From: UBA4416 sp035439445
Lineage (GTDB): Bacteria > Bacteroidota > Bacteroidia > B-17B0 > Aurantibacillaceae
Direction: 5' to 3'
Length of the DNA: 64,000 nt
Assembly: GCA_035439445.1 (NCBI GenBank)
Contig: DAORKG010000012.1
Coordinates: 25,005-89,004 of the forward strand
In this document: positions 8,029 through 16,888 of the stretch, one piece after another
Position numbering within the stretch: the first letter of the stretch is position 1
Layout: each line of letters opens with the position of its first letter
Made by a program: the position numbers and the translations under genes
Notes under the pieces: generated by a model
The model's input: the letters and a program-made list of their open reading frames with translations, nothing else
What the model was told of the DNA's origin: nothing
The model's database searches: none

Positions 8029-8415
8029 TTACATGAAATTATTTTCTTCTTTATAAGCCAGTTTCATAAACTTTAAAACTTCGTCATTCAAATCTTGTAT
8101 TTGTAGCATTCTAAAATGATGGTTATACTGATTTTGCCCGGGAACCTGTCCTATTTTCTGAAAACATAAATTGTCTTCATATAATTGTTTAAAAGGGAAT
8201 ACCACATGTATAAAATTTTTTCCTAATTGTGTTATCCAGGCAATTCGTTTGTTGTTATTGCTAATACCAATCATGGTTTTAGTAGCTTCTATTTTTATTT
8301 CTCCAATTTTCGAAAATTCATTTACAAAATGGTTAAGTAACAGTAAAGTATGTTCAGACTTTCCTGCTAAAAATTTTGTAACTTCTTTGTTGTATACAAT
8401 AGAATAAGCCATCAT
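8029..8415 (-). CDS. DUF5655-like small protein
   Basis: A 128-residue soluble protein. The pattern KTMIGI...RIAWITQLGKNFIHV and the final helix fit the DUF5655 family, which has no known biochemical role. It starts with a tandem ATG-ATG and is convergent with the kinase gene, with one base between the stop codons. A bidirectional terminator lies upstream, so it is probably transcribed alone. Family assignment is from memory of the motif and is moderate. Confidence 0.65.
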   Translation of the reverse strand: MMAYSIVYNKEVTKFLAGKSEHTLLLLNHFVNEFSKIGEIKIEATKTMIGISNNNKRIAWITQLGKNFIHVVFPFKQLYEDNLCFQKIGQVPGQNQYNHHFRMLQIQDLNDEVLKFMKLAYKEENNFM

Positions 8416-8444
8416 ATAAAGGTAAGGTTTAAACTTTGTAAATA

Positions 8445-8478
8445 AAAAAAAGCCCTGATGTTATTTCAGGGCTTTTTT
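8445..8478. terminator. Hairpin terminator between DoxX and DUF5655 genes
   Basis: A perfect GCCCTGA/TCAGGGC stem (8452-8458 with 8466-8472) is flanked by A7 on the left and T6 on the right. It would terminate the DoxX gene (minus strand, stop at 8488). It lies upstream of the DUF5655 start and so separates the two transcripts. Confidence 0.85.
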
Positions 8479-8487
8479 GTAATTGAT

Positions 8488-8859
8488 TTATTTAACATCA
8501 GAACTGTCAGTATTAAAAAACATCAATTTGTCTTTTAAGAAAACAGCAATCCAAACAATGGTTAAAAAAATTGCAGCAGATGGAGGTTGCGCTGTAGCAA
8601 GCTCAATTGATAGTGCTCCTCCGAGATAAGAACAGATAAGTAAAAAACCTATTTTATAAGTTTTTGGAAATAGAAATAATGCAACAGATAATAATTCAAT
8701 AACTCCTAAAAAGCTGATGTAAGATCCTAGGCCGGCTTTTGTTAATCCTGTTACTATTGGTTCTGCTCCTATTAATTTCATTACTGCACTCATAATAAGC
8801 ATTAGCGAAGGAATAATCATTAGAGCAATGGAAATGATACGTTTTGTTTTTGTTGACAT
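8488..8859 (-). CDS. DoxX-like small membrane protein
   Basis: A 123-residue protein with four hydrophobic helices, small-residue motifs in TM1 and a short charged C-terminus, matching the DoxX-like family of inner-membrane proteins. Some family members are linked to redox or sulfur stress, but the biochemical role is unclear. It is divergent from an HxlR-type regulator, a common pairing. A TAGCTTTG -7 box is present on the minus strand (8893-8886) and the first operator-like dyad lies where its -33 box should be, so the neighbour probably represses it. Confidence 0.8.
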   Translation of the reverse strand: MSTKTKRIISIALMIIPSLMLIMSAVMKLIGAEPIVTGLTKAGLGSYISFLGVIELLSVALFLFPKTYKIGFLLICSYLGGALSIELATAQPPSAAIFLTIVWIAVFLKDKLMFFNTDSSDVK

Positions 8860-8902
8860 ATAATTTTGTTTTTAAGTTAATAACGCAAAGCTATGGTAAT
8901 TA

Positions 8903-8958
8903 GGTATGCTTTTGATACTACTTTCCTAAATGATATCGGTATACTTTTGGATACTACT
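8903..8958. promoter_or_regulatory. Two operator-like dyads between DoxX and HxlR genes
   Basis: Two near-identical direct repeats (8903-8922 and 8938-8958) each contain a dyad GTAT-N7/8-ATAC. They sit upstream of the -7 boxes of both divergent genes (TAGCTTTG minus at 8893-8886; TATATTTG plus at 8984-8991). Dyads of this size in front of a divergent HxlR gene are the expected binding sites of that dimeric winged-helix repressor. Confidence 0.6.
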
Positions 8959-9009
8959 ATGAAAAAGAAAGCAATGCTAGTTGTATATTTGTGACATAAA
9001 ACTGTATAC

Positions 9010-9390
9010 ATGGAGTCTTGCGAACACGATAAAAGAAAATGCCCATCGCATTTATCAACTACTGAATGCACTAAACAATTACTACCTGTAAAAGATGCCT
9101 TAGATATTTTAAGTGGAAAGTGGAAACTGCAAATTATTTTGTCGCTTACCTTTGGTAAAAAAAGGTTCAAACAAATTCAGAGAGAAATACCGGGTTTAAC
9201 ACCTAAAATGTTATCTAAAGAATTAAAGGAGTTAGAAATAAACGAATTAGCAAGTCGACATGTTTATGATACCTTGCCTGTTACTGTTGAGTACGAATTA
9301 ACGCCTTATGGTAAAACTTTAAAACCATTAATTGGAGAACTTCATAAGTGGGGAACGAAACATAGGAAGAGGATTATTGCAAGGGGGTAA
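9010..9390 (+). CDS. HxlR family winged-helix transcriptional regulator
   Basis: A 126-residue protein with the HxlR signature: Cys-containing N-terminus, LDILSGKWKLQIILSL, then FKQIQREIPGLTPKMLSKELKEL (recognition helix region) and a wing with VEYELTPYG. The family often senses electrophiles or disulfide stress through Cys residues; this one has Cys4, Cys12, and Cys20. It is divergent from the DoxX-like gene, with two operator-like dyads between them, and probably regulates that gene and itself. Confidence 0.88.
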   Translation: MESCEHDKRKCPSHLSTTECTKQLLPVKDALDILSGKWKLQIILSLTFGKKRFKQIQREIPGLTPKMLSKELKELEINELASRHVYDTLPVTVEYELTPYGKTLKPLIGELHKWGTKHRKRIIARG

Positions 9391-9455
9391 TTAGGTGTAT
9401 AATATTACTATATCTAGAAAAAAAGTATTTTTGTCCAAAATAGAATTAAATAAAA

Positions 9456-10832
9456 ATGAAAAAAATATTATTTGTTATCATATTATTTGCTTTCACATCG
9501 TTAAACGCTCAATATACCCCACTCCATAGTTTTAACTCGGGTGGTTTTACTCACACTTTGAATGGACTTTATTTCGATGGTACATATCTATACGGTACAA
9601 ATAAGCAAGGTGGTACAAACAATAATGGGACTATATTTAAAATTAAGCCTGATGGAACTGGTTTTACTACTATTTTTAATTTTGATACACAAAATCATGA
9701 CAGTCCTATTGGCAGGTTAGTATCAGATGGTATATACCTTTATGGAATGGCTACCGATTTTAATTCAGGAGGTAATGGGTTCATATATAAAATTAAGCCT
9801 GATGGCTCTGGTTTTTTGGATATTTTTGATTTTTCTATTGTTAACGATGGAGCTCAGCCAAGCCCAAGTTTATTTTTTGATGGCACCTATCTTTATGGGG
9901 CGACAGATTTGGGTGGTTTGTATGGAGATGGTATTATTTTTAGAATCAAACCAGATGGAACTTCATACACAACTTTAAAAGATTTAGACGAAAGTGTTAC
10001 TGGATTGGGTGTCAATAATCTAATTTCTGATGGTACTTATTTATACGGTACAATTCAGTTTGGAGGTCTGAATTCTTATGGGACTTTTTTTAGAATGAAA
10101 CTTGACGGTACCTCTTTTACTATTCTTTTGAATTTTGATAAATTTACAAATGGGAGTTATCCATCAGGATTAATATCATATGGAGGCTTCTTATATGGGA
10201 CTACAGTAGGAGGGGGTACTAACAATAAAGGTACCATATTCAAAATTATGTCAGATGGTTCTGGTTATCAAAAAATATTTGATTTTAATGGTATTAATGG
10301 ATGTTGGCCTAGTGCGAGTTCACTTCTTTTAGTAGGATCAAATTTTTATGGAACAACTTCAGCCGGAGGACCTGATGATCATGGAACTGTATTTAAAATT
10401 CAAAATAATGGAACTGGTTTTGTAAATGTTTTTAATTTTTTGAATTCAACAAATGCATATATTCCTTTTGGTCAAATTGTTTCAGATGGCATATCAATTT
10501 ACGGCCTAACTGCTGAAAATTTTGATTCTAACAACAGTACGTATGGAGAAGGGGATTTGTATAAGTTAGGGCTTACAACAGGTATAAATGAAGATTTATT
10601 TAAACTAAATAGAGTTCTTGTGTATCCAAATCCTTGCGATGGATTATTGAATATAAGCTACGTAAATACATTAAAGGAGATTGAAGTATTTGATAATTTA
10701 GGAAGTCTGGTATTTATAACAAAAATTGATGATAACGATCAAATAAATCTATCTAGTTTATCAAAAGGTATGTATTTTTTGAGAATATTTACAGGAGAAC
10801 AATATCATATGGAAAAAGTTATTGTAAAATAA
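9456..10832 (+). CDS. Secreted GloVer-repeat protein with type IX sorting domain
   Basis: A 458-residue protein. A signal peptide (about 1-18, ending LNAQ) is followed by about seven repeats of the GloVer type: a YLYGT-like strand, GG..N.GT.F+I, and DG.G/SF. These repeats are predicted beta-propeller or solenoid units of unknown ligand. The last 75 residues form a type IX secretion sorting domain (VYPNP..., FDNLG, LSKGMYFLRI, EKVIVK). It should be exported by the T9SS and anchored or released at the surface. A TATTTTTG -7 box lies at 9426-9433. A long imperfect hairpin follows the stop. Confidence 0.85.
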   Translation: MKKILFVIILFAFTSLNAQYTPLHSFNSGGFTHTLNGLYFDGTYLYGTNKQGGTNNNGTIFKIKPDGTGFTTIFNFDTQNHDSPIGRLVSDGIYLYGMATDFNSGGNGFIYKIKPDGSGFLDIFDFSIVNDGAQPSPSLFFDGTYLYGATDLGGLYGDGIIFRIKPDGTSYTTLKDLDESVTGLGVNNLISDGTYLYGTIQFGGLNSYGTFFRMKLDGTSFTILLNFDKFTNGSYPSGLISYGGFLYGTTVGGGTNNKGTIFKIMSDGSGYQKIFDFNGINGCWPSASSLLLVGSNFYGTTSAGGPDDHGTVFKIQNNGTGFVNVFNFLNSTNAYIPFGQIVSDGISIYGLTAENFDSNNSTYGEGDLYKLGLTTGINEDLFKLNRVLVYPNPCDGLLNISYVNTLKEIEVFDNLGSLVFITKIDDNDQINLSSLSKGMYFLRIFTGEQYHMEKVIVK

Positions 10833-10833
10833 T

Positions 10834-10912
10834 GTGTTATAAAAAACTTATATTAACTAACAGTAAATTGAAATATTGTTTATTTATTAACAATTATAAG
10901 TTTTTACAACAC
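10834..10912 (+). terminator. Long imperfect hairpin after the GloVer gene
   Basis: Arms 10834-10852 and 10895-10912 pair with one mismatch and one bulge, with an inner ATTGTT/AACAAT stem (10875-10880, 10889-10894). It begins just after the stop codon and could terminate or stabilise that transcript. The rest of the 300-base spacer up to the tRNA is AT-rich with nothing else I can name. Confidence 0.4.
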
Positions 10913-11100
10913 GGTAATTTTTTAAAAAAAGTATTTATAGTTATTAATTTTCCTTAAAATTTTCTAACCAATACATTCTTCAAAATTATTTGCTTACTCT
11001 CTAATACTTTTGACTTTCATCTATAAATAATCTATTAACTCATAATGTATTATTTTATTTAAACCTCTGAAAGAATGCTTTTTACTTTTTCTCAAAATAA

Positions 11101-11125
11101 AAAAAGCGCCACAAGGGCGCTTTTT
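11101..11125 (-). terminator. Terminator of tRNA-Ser
   Basis: A GCGCC/GGCGC stem (11106-11110 with 11116-11120), flanked by A and T runs, lies 12 bases downstream of the tRNA on the minus strand. Confidence 0.8.
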
Positions 11126-11136
11126 ACATTTATCAG

Positions 11137-11221
11137 CGGAGAAATAGGGATTCGAACCCCAGGAACCTTTCGGTTCAACAGTTTTCAAGACTGCCGCAAT
11201 CGACCACTCTGCCATTTCTCC
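11137..11221 (-). tRNA. tRNA-Ser (anticodon UGA)
   Basis: The minus strand reads GGAGAAA at the 5' end, pairing with TTTCTCC at the 3' end, followed by a G discriminator. The anticodon loop is CTTGAAA with anticodon TGA, reading UCA. A long variable arm (GTTGAACCGAAAGGTTC region) and the GGTTCGAATCC T-arm are typical of the class II serine tRNA. CCA is not encoded. A terminator follows. Confidence 0.95.
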
Positions 11222-11334
11222 TGAGACGGCAAAAATAGTAATTTTTTTTATTCTGCAAGTAATTTTTATAAAATATTTTTTATGATTAACTTTATCAAAA
11301 TTTACATCCCCCCAGTAATTTGTAAATCAATATT

Positions 11335-12810
11335 ATGCGACAATTTCTTTTTTTTATAGCCTTATTTTTTTTAAGTCCTGTTTTTTCAAATATTACGGTT
11401 TATTTTAACTATGGGGTTTTTAATACCGGTAATAATAAACCTTATCTGGAAACCTATTTAACTATTACGGGTAATTCAGTAAAATTTTTGCCGGTAAATG
11501 GTACTTTTCAGGCTAATATTAATATTTCATGGAAAATCTTGAATGGAAAAGAAATTGTAAAAGAATCAAAATACAATTTGATGAGTCCGTTGGCTTCCGA
11601 CACGCTTCACTTACCTTCTTTTATAGATAATCAACGTTTCTCTTTAGATAACGGTGCTTACACTCTTGAATTAGTAGTAACAGATAATGCAAATCCATCT
11701 TCAAAATCAGTGCATTCCGAAAAAATTAATATTAATCTCAAAAGAGAGAAAAAAGCTTACAACTCTGATATTCAAATATTGGAATCGTTTTCAAAATCTA
11801 ACAGTCAATCTACTTTAACTAAAAGCGGTTATGATTTAATACCTTATAACATTAATTATTTTCCTAAAAACCAAAATGCACTTAAGTTTTATATGGAAAC
11901 ATATAATTTGGATACCTTATTAGGAAAAGGTACCAAGTTTGTGTATTCTTACTATGTTGAGAATAGTGATAATCTTCAAAAACAAATCGGCCTTTCAGGT
12001 TTCCAAAAACAAAATGCTGCCAGAATTAACCCATTGTTGGCACAATTTGATATCTCTTTGTTACCTACCGGGAATTACAATTTAGTTATAGAAACTAGAG
12101 ACTCAACAAGTGTGTTGCAATCTCAAAAAAAATGGTTTTTCCAGCGTCAAAGTGATGCAAAGCCTCAGTTGTCTTATGAAGATACAAAATATAAAACAGT
12201 AGAGGAGTTTTTTAACTCGGTTCAAAGTTCAGATTCTTTAAAACAATTTATTGAATGCTTGTGGCCTGTTTCATCTTATAAAGACAGAGAATGGCAAGGT
12301 GTTCAAATAAATAGAAAAGATCCTAATTTAATGAGAGGTTATTTGGTTACCTATTGGAAAACACAAGCTGCTGATACAACAGATGCGCTTCAATTGTGGT
12401 ATACTTATTACAAAAGAGTTTTGGAAACAAATGCTTTATTGAAGTGTGGTAAACAAAAAGGATATTATACCGATAGAGGCAGAGTTTATTTGCAATACGG
12501 AAAACCTGATCAACGTAATCAGGTAAATAGCGAACCCGAAACGTATCCTTATGAAATATGGCAGTATTACAGAATTTACGATAAGGCAACAAAGCGTTTT
12601 TTTACAAATAAAAAATTTGTGTTTGCTAATTTTGCTATTGCCGATGATTGTTATAAGCTGATTCATAGTGATGTAAAGGGCGAAGTGTATGATGAACGAT
12701 GGAGATTTAGGTTGGTAAACAGAACTCAGCAGACTATCAATTTTGATGAGACAAAACCAAAAAGTTTTTATGGTAATAACACCGAAGACAACTTTAATAA
12801 CCCGCGCTAA
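11335..12810 (+). CDS. GWxTD domain-containing protein
   Basis: A 491-residue protein with a signal peptide (about 1-18), a beta-rich N-terminal region and a C-terminal GWxTD-type domain (about 290-470). It includes the characteristic YLQYGKPDQR segment followed by PYEIWQYY. The domain is widespread in Bacteroidota and Acidobacteria, and its function is unknown. The gene is followed after 3 bases by a glycosyltransferase gene, so they are probably one transcript. No lipobox Cys is seen, so it is probably periplasmic or secreted. Confidence 0.82.
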   Translation: MRQFLFFIALFFLSPVFSNITVYFNYGVFNTGNNKPYLETYLTITGNSVKFLPVNGTFQANINISWKILNGKEIVKESKYNLMSPLASDTLHLPSFIDNQRFSLDNGAYTLELVVTDNANPSSKSVHSEKININLKREKKAYNSDIQILESFSKSNSQSTLTKSGYDLIPYNINYFPKNQNALKFYMETYNLDTLLGKGTKFVYSYYVENSDNLQKQIGLSGFQKQNAARINPLLAQFDISLLPTGNYNLVIETRDSTSVLQSQKKWFFQRQSDAKPQLSYEDTKYKTVEEFFNSVQSSDSLKQFIECLWPVSSYKDREWQGVQINRKDPNLMRGYLVTYWKTQAADTTDALQLWYTYYKRVLETNALLKCGKQKGYYTDRGRVYLQYGKPDQRNQVNSEPETYPYEIWQYYRIYDKATKRFFTNKKFVFANFAIADDCYKLIHSDVKGEVYDERWRFRLVNRTQQTINFDETKPKSFYGNNTEDNFNNPR

Positions 12811-12813
12811 TTT

Positions 12814-13836
12814 ATGTTGAGCAGTCAGGTAGCGGTAGTTATTTTAAATTGGAATGGGAAATCTTTTTTAGAAAAGTTTCTTCCAAACATTATAAAGTAT
12901 TCGCAAGGAGCTCAAATTGTTGTTGCTGATAATCAGTCATCAGACAACAGCGTTGCGTTTTTAAAAGAGAATTTTCCTGAAGTAAACATTATTATTAATC
13001 CTTCTAATGATGGTTTTGCCAAAGGTTATAATTTGGCATTAAAACAAGTGCAGGCAGAATTTTATGTTTTACTGAATTCGGATGTGGAGGTAACTCAAAA
13101 TTGGATTGAACCAATTATTGATCTTATGCAATCTGATTCTAAAATTGCGGCATGTCAGCCAAAAATTTTAGCCTACAACCAACCTTCAAAATTTGAGTAT
13201 GCTGGTGCTTCAGGCGGTTTTATTGATAAATACGGCTATCCATTTTGCAGAGGAAGAATATTTAATGTGTTAGAGGAAGATAAAGGGCAGTATGATACCA
13301 CTAAAGAAGTATTTTGGGCAACAGGCGCTTGTATGTTTGTTCGCGCAGAGGCGTTTTGGAAAGTAGGAGGTTTTGATGATGATTATTTTGCACACATGGA
13401 AGAAATTGATGTGTGTTGGCGTATGAAAAATATTGGCTATCAAATTTTCATCGAACCTAAATCAAAAGTGTATCATGTGGGAGGTGGAACATTAAATAAA
13501 TTAAGTCCGCGAAAAACTTTTTTAAATTTTAGAAATAATTTAATCACGCTCACTAAAAACGCATCACCACGTTTTTTATTTTTTAAAATAATTTATCGCA
13601 TGATTTTGGATGGTGTAGCTGCCTTTAAATTTTTATTGGAAGGAAACGGCTCTCATTTTTTTGCAGTTATTAAAGCACACTTTTCGTTTTATAAACTTTT
13701 ACCATCTACATTAAAAAAACGCGATGATATGCGTTTAATGGGTGAGTTTAAAGATGCAACGTCAGGTGTTTACGAGAAAAATATTGTATATACTCATTTT
13801 GTAAAAGGAGTGAAACATTATAGCGAATTAGAATAA
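12814..13836 (+). CDS. Family 2 glycosyltransferase
   Basis: A 340-residue GT-A enzyme. It has the N-terminal nucleotide-sugar motif VVILNWNG, VVADNQSSDNS, the LLNSDVEV metal-binding region (DxD-like SDVE), and HMEEIDVCWR, which matches the ED/catalytic base region of rhamnosyltransferase-like GT2 enzymes. These add sugars to surface polysaccharide or lipid carriers on the cytoplasmic face. It is probably co-transcribed with the GWxTD gene just upstream. The acceptor is unknown and no other polysaccharide genes are close by. Confidence 0.88.
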   Translation: MLSSQVAVVILNWNGKSFLEKFLPNIIKYSQGAQIVVADNQSSDNSVAFLKENFPEVNIIINPSNDGFAKGYNLALKQVQAEFYVLLNSDVEVTQNWIEPIIDLMQSDSKIAACQPKILAYNQPSKFEYAGASGGFIDKYGYPFCRGRIFNVLEEDKGQYDTTKEVFWATGACMFVRAEAFWKVGGFDDDYFAHMEEIDVCWRMKNIGYQIFIEPKSKVYHVGGGTLNKLSPRKTFLNFRNNLITLTKNASPRFLFFKIIYRMILDGVAAFKFLLEGNGSHFFAVIKAHFSFYKLLPSTLKKRDDMRLMGEFKDATSGVYEKNIVYTHFVKGVKHYSELE

Positions 13837-13840
13837 TGCT

Positions 13841-13886
13841 TCTCGATTCCGCTCGAAGCTACATGTCAGTTCGAGCGAAGTCGAGA
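13841..13886. repeat. Intergenic inverted repeat (copy 1 of a 24-base repeat family)
   Basis: Arms 13841-13857 and 13870-13886 match at 15 of 17 bases with a 12-base loop. The right arm is part of a 24-base sequence (13864-13887) found again, exactly, in inverse orientation at 31420-31443. It sits between two convergent genes and may act as a terminator or as a dispersed repeat. Confidence 0.7.
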
Positions 13887-13893
13887 ACAAATG

Positions 13894-15456
13894 TTACTTC
13901 AATCCCCAATTTGAATTTTTTCCCTTCTGGGGATCAAAATCCATCTTATTTTTTTTGCAAATTAAACTCGCTACATCTCTCGCCTGGATTAAAGAAATAG
14001 GAATTCCACCACCGGCTCGTCCCCAATGACTTGCGTAATAAAAGTTTTTTAAGTTAGGTAAATTGAATTTCACAGGAGATGAAGCTGCCATATCTTTACC
14101 CGGTAACCAACCCTGCGCACTACCTTGCCAATTATTAGTGTAGCGTAATACAGTTGCAGGAGTAGCAAAATCTATGACTTCAATGTCATCTTTAATACCA
14201 GGGAATTTTACTTCTAATAATTCCACTAAAGCATCTGTAAATTTCTTTTTTTCGGTACGGTATTTTGGTCGATCGTTTTTGCGTAAGTCAATCCAGTATT
14301 TTCCGTTAGTTGTATAAAAGCTACAAGCCATTACTGTTTTTCCTTCTGGAGCTAGAGTAGGGTCGTAGTTATAAAAATGTGCTTCTAATCTATCCCACGA
14401 TTTGCCGCATGGCGATTCTAATTTTACTTCTGTTGGAAAACGAGAAAAATGTGGGTACTCTTTATAAGATTTTTTTAATCCGAATGATACTAACAAAATA
14501 GAATAATATACATCTAAAATTTTTCCGTCGCGCAATTTTAAAATCGTATCGTCAATATATTTACCATCCAGATATTCAAACACTGTTTTATACCAATCAG
14601 CGGTAGATAAAACCATATCGCTTTTATGAATCACATCATTACGAACCAATAAACCTTTGGCTTCATTATTTTCCACCAATATTTTTTTTACGGGAGTATT
14701 GTAATGGATTTTTCCGCCCATAGCGATATAATTATCTGCTATGCGTTGTGCCCAACTCAGTGAGCCTCCAATGGGATAACCGGCACTTTGTTTATCAAAA
14801 AACGACATTGGAAAATTGAGTACCATCATTTTTACTTCTTCGCCATCAAATAATAACTCAAAGCTTTCTTTTAAAAACGGACTCTTAAATTTTTTAGCAA
14901 TATCAAAATTGGTGATTTTTTTTTGCTTACTAACATACACCAAAAACTTTAAGTACTTGGCCATTTTAACGCTTCTGATTATGGAAGGGACTAAAGGCAG
15001 CTTATACATCACCGGAGGTAACTCAAATTGTTGTAGGTTTCGGATGTCTTGTATTACCTCGTTAATCACCTCTTTATCTTCCGGAGATAAATCGAGCATA
15101 TATGCTTTCAATTTATCCAAATTAGTATAAAGCTTAAAGGTTTTGTTACCGTATTTATCTACATTATTTTTTAAATCCACATGTAAACGAATATCATGGT
15201 TATGAAAAGGCACTTTTTTCATATCAATTAATTCCGACCACATTTTATGAAAACCACTGCCTTCTTTTGAACCTAAAATCCAATGGATAGATCCATCAAT
15301 AGTGTATTCACCATTTTGCCAACTAGTACATAAACCACCCGGAATAGAATGTTTTTCGAAAATTTGCGTTTCAAAACCATTCATTTGCAGGTAGCATCCG
15401 GCTGATAAACCGGAAATACCTGCTCCAATTATATTAATGGTTGGTTTTTGTAGCAT
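13894..15456 (-). CDS. CrtI/RetSat-like FAD-dependent oxidoreductase
   Basis: A 520-residue flavoprotein with an N-terminal dinucleotide-binding motif GAGISGLSAGCYL, a GGL segment after the second strand, DGSIHWILG, and a C-terminal GGGIPISLIQARDVA flavin motif. This layout fits phytoene desaturases, carotenoid isomerases and retinol saturases. No carotenoid genes (crtB, crtY) are in the window, so the substrate is open. The start is the ATG at 15456; an ATG 15 bases upstream is an alternative. The gene is convergent with the glycosyltransferase. Confidence 0.85.
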   Translation of the reverse strand: MLQKPTINIIGAGISGLSAGCYLQMNGFETQIFEKHSIPGGLCTSWQNGEYTIDGSIHWILGSKEGSGFHKMWSELIDMKKVPFHNHDIRLHVDLKNNVDKYGNKTFKLYTNLDKLKAYMLDLSPEDKEVINEVIQDIRNLQQFELPPVMYKLPLVPSIIRSVKMAKYLKFLVYVSKQKKITNFDIAKKFKSPFLKESFELLFDGEEVKMMVLNFPMSFFDKQSAGYPIGGSLSWAQRIADNYIAMGGKIHYNTPVKKILVENNEAKGLLVRNDVIHKSDMVLSTADWYKTVFEYLDGKYIDDTILKLRDGKILDVYYSILLVSFGLKKSYKEYPHFSRFPTEVKLESPCGKSWDRLEAHFYNYDPTLAPEGKTVMACSFYTTNGKYWIDLRKNDRPKYRTEKKKFTDALVELLEVKFPGIKDDIEVIDFATPATVLRYTNNWQGSAQGWLPGKDMAASSPVKFNLPNLKNFYYASHWGRAGGGIPISLIQARDVASLICKKNKMDFDPQKGKNSNWGLK

Positions 15457-15535
15457 ATTCAAATATATCAAAAAGATTGAGATTTTGTAGGATCTACGAT
15501 ATTTCGTGTTTTTTCAAAAACTTAATTATTTTGAT

Positions 15536-15561
15536 AAAAAAAAGCCACTCATTGAGCAGCT
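15536..15561 (-). terminator. Terminator after raiA
   Basis: On the minus strand an AGC-TG-CTC / GAG-TG-GCT interrupted stem (15561-15543) is followed by eight T. It lies about 30 bases after the raiA stop. Confidence 0.65.
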
Positions 15562-15590
15562 CTTTTTTTATTTTCGAGATAATTTAAAAT

Positions 15591-15911
15591 TTATAAATCA
15601 TCCATATTTACTCTTGCTCCTGCTTGCTTTTCTTTATGTTTTTTAATTTGAGATTTCAAAGCTTCACAAGCTAAATCAATAGATTCTTCAAATGACGCTG
15701 ATTGTTTTTTAGAAAATAACTCTTGTCCTTTAGCCAATATTTTAATTTCGGCAACTTTGTTTTCGCTGTTAGATGATTTATCTAAACGCATAATTACCTC
15801 ACCATTTATTAAACCATCATGAAAGGTTTTTAATTTGTTCATTTTTTCGTTAGCAAATGCAATTAACTTTTTGTCTGCATCAAAGTGCACTGATTGAATG
15901 TTCGTTGTCAT
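15591..15911 (-). CDS. raiA: Ribosome hibernation / translation inhibitor, short HPF-RaiA type
   Basis: A 106-residue protein with the beta-alpha-beta3-alpha HPF/RaiA fold: IQSVHFDADKKLIAFANEKM, then a strand with EVIMRLDKS and AEIKILAKGQELF, then a C-terminal helix ESIDLACEALKSQIKKHKEK. It binds the 30S decoding region and inactivates ribosomes in stationary phase. It lacks the long-HPF C-terminal dimerisation domain. Unusually for this phylum it has a near-perfect Shine-Dalgarno (complement at 15919-15925). It is downstream of xerC and probably ends that transcript. Confidence 0.9.
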   Translation of the reverse strand: MTTNIQSVHFDADKKLIAFANEKMNKLKTFHDGLINGEVIMRLDKSSNSENKVAEIKILAKGQELFSKKQSASFEESIDLACEALKSQIKKHKEKQAGARVNMDDL

Positions 15912-15918
15912 AATTAAT

Positions 15919-15925
15919 CCTCCTC
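15919..15925 (-). promoter_or_regulatory. Strong Shine-Dalgarno of raiA
   Basis: The minus strand reads GAGGAGG, seven bases before the raiA ATG. Other starts in the window show no such sequence. In Bacteroidota the anti-SD of 16S rRNA is reported to be occluded by ribosomal proteins including bS21, so an SD of this quality suggests special regulation. Confidence 0.75.
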
Positions 15926-15997
15926 TTTTTTGTGTTTTATCCGCTATAGCTTTAACGAAAGCGGGTTTGGTTTATACTCTGTTAATTGTAATTTTAA

Positions 15998-16888
15998 TTA
16001 ATCACCTCTTGGGTGGGCTTGTTTGTAAGACTTCTTTAATTTTTCGATAGTGTTATGTGTGTATACTTGCGTGGCACTTAAATTAGCATGTCCCAGTAAA
16101 TCTTTCACTGCATTAATATCAGCACCATTATTTAACAGGTGTGTGGCAAATGTGTGGCGTAAAACATGCGGACTTTTCTTTTGTATGGTGGTAACTTGCG
16201 AGAGGTATTTTTTTACAATAGTGTAAACTTTTTGCTCTGATAGTGTATGTCCTTTCTCGCTAACCAACAACATAGGATTTGATAAGTTTTGTTCCTTTTT
16301 TACTTGTAAATAGCTTTCAAGGTTACGTTTTAAGTCTAAAGAAATCGGGATAATTCGTTCTTTATTTCTTTTACCCAAAACTTTGATGGTTGAGTTAAAT
16401 AAATCTACGTCAACTTCTTTTAAATGAGTGAGTTCTGAGCGTCGAATACCAGTTTGGTAAAATAAATCCAGAATTAAGCGGTCTCTTATGCCATCAAAAC
16501 CTTCCTCAAATTGAACTTCAGAGAATAAATCTTCCATTTGATGCTCATCTACAAAAACAGGTAAACGTTTTGGCGTTTTTGGACCCGAAATTTTTGACAT
16601 AGGGTTAATATCAATAATTTGCTGACGTTGCAGATACTTAAAAAATGATTTAAGAGAAGATAGCTTTCGGTTAACGGAGCGGGAAGCAATCTTCTCTTTT
16701 ATTAAGGAGGCAACCCAGGCTCTTATTTGCTGGTAATTAATCTCTGAGATAGAAATGGAATCCTGTTGATGATTAATAAACTCTAAAAACTGGTTTATAT
16801 CATTTTTGTAGGAGTTTATGGTATGGGCAGAATACTTTTTTTCGTACGTTAAGTAGTCAAAAAATGAATCTATGTGCCTATGTAACAT
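15998..16888 (-). CDS. xerC: Tyrosine recombinase XerC/D
   Basis: A 296-residue protein with an N-terminal SAM-like core-binding domain (about 1-85) and a C-terminal catalytic domain. All catalytic residues are present: Arg149 (TGIRRSEL), Lys at about 173-176, His241 and Arg244 (HVLRHTFATHL), His267 (LLGHANL) and nucleophile Tyr276 (TQVYTH). Length and the RHTFATHLL motif match Xer recombinases that resolve chromosome dimers at dif. Its place between housekeeping genes rpsU and raiA supports a chromosomal Xer, not a mobile-element integrase. No att or dif-like site is seen nearby. Confidence 0.9.
   Translation of the reverse strand: MLHRHIDSFFDYLTYEKKYSAHTINSYKNDINQFLEFINHQQDSISISEINYQQIRAWVASLIKEKIASRSVNRKLSSLKSFFKYLQRQQIIDINPMSKISGPKTPKRLPVFVDEHQMEDLFSEVQFEEGFDGIRDRLILDLFYQTGIRRSELTHLKEVDVDLFNSTIKVLGKRNKERIIPISLDLKRNLESYLQVKKEQNLSNPMLLVSEKGHTLSEQKVYTIVKKYLSQVTTIQKKSPHVLRHTFATHLLNNGADINAVKDLLGHANLSATQVYTHNTIEKLKKSYKQAHPRGD

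Noticed and set aside
11021..11215. Minus-strand ORF beginning MAEWSIAAVLKT
   Set aside because: It is the translation of the tRNA-Ser gene and its terminator.
15998..16888. XerC as an integrase of a mobile island
   Set aside because: The neighbours are rpsU and raiA, the length and motifs match chromosomal Xer, and no att repeats or cargo genes are present.
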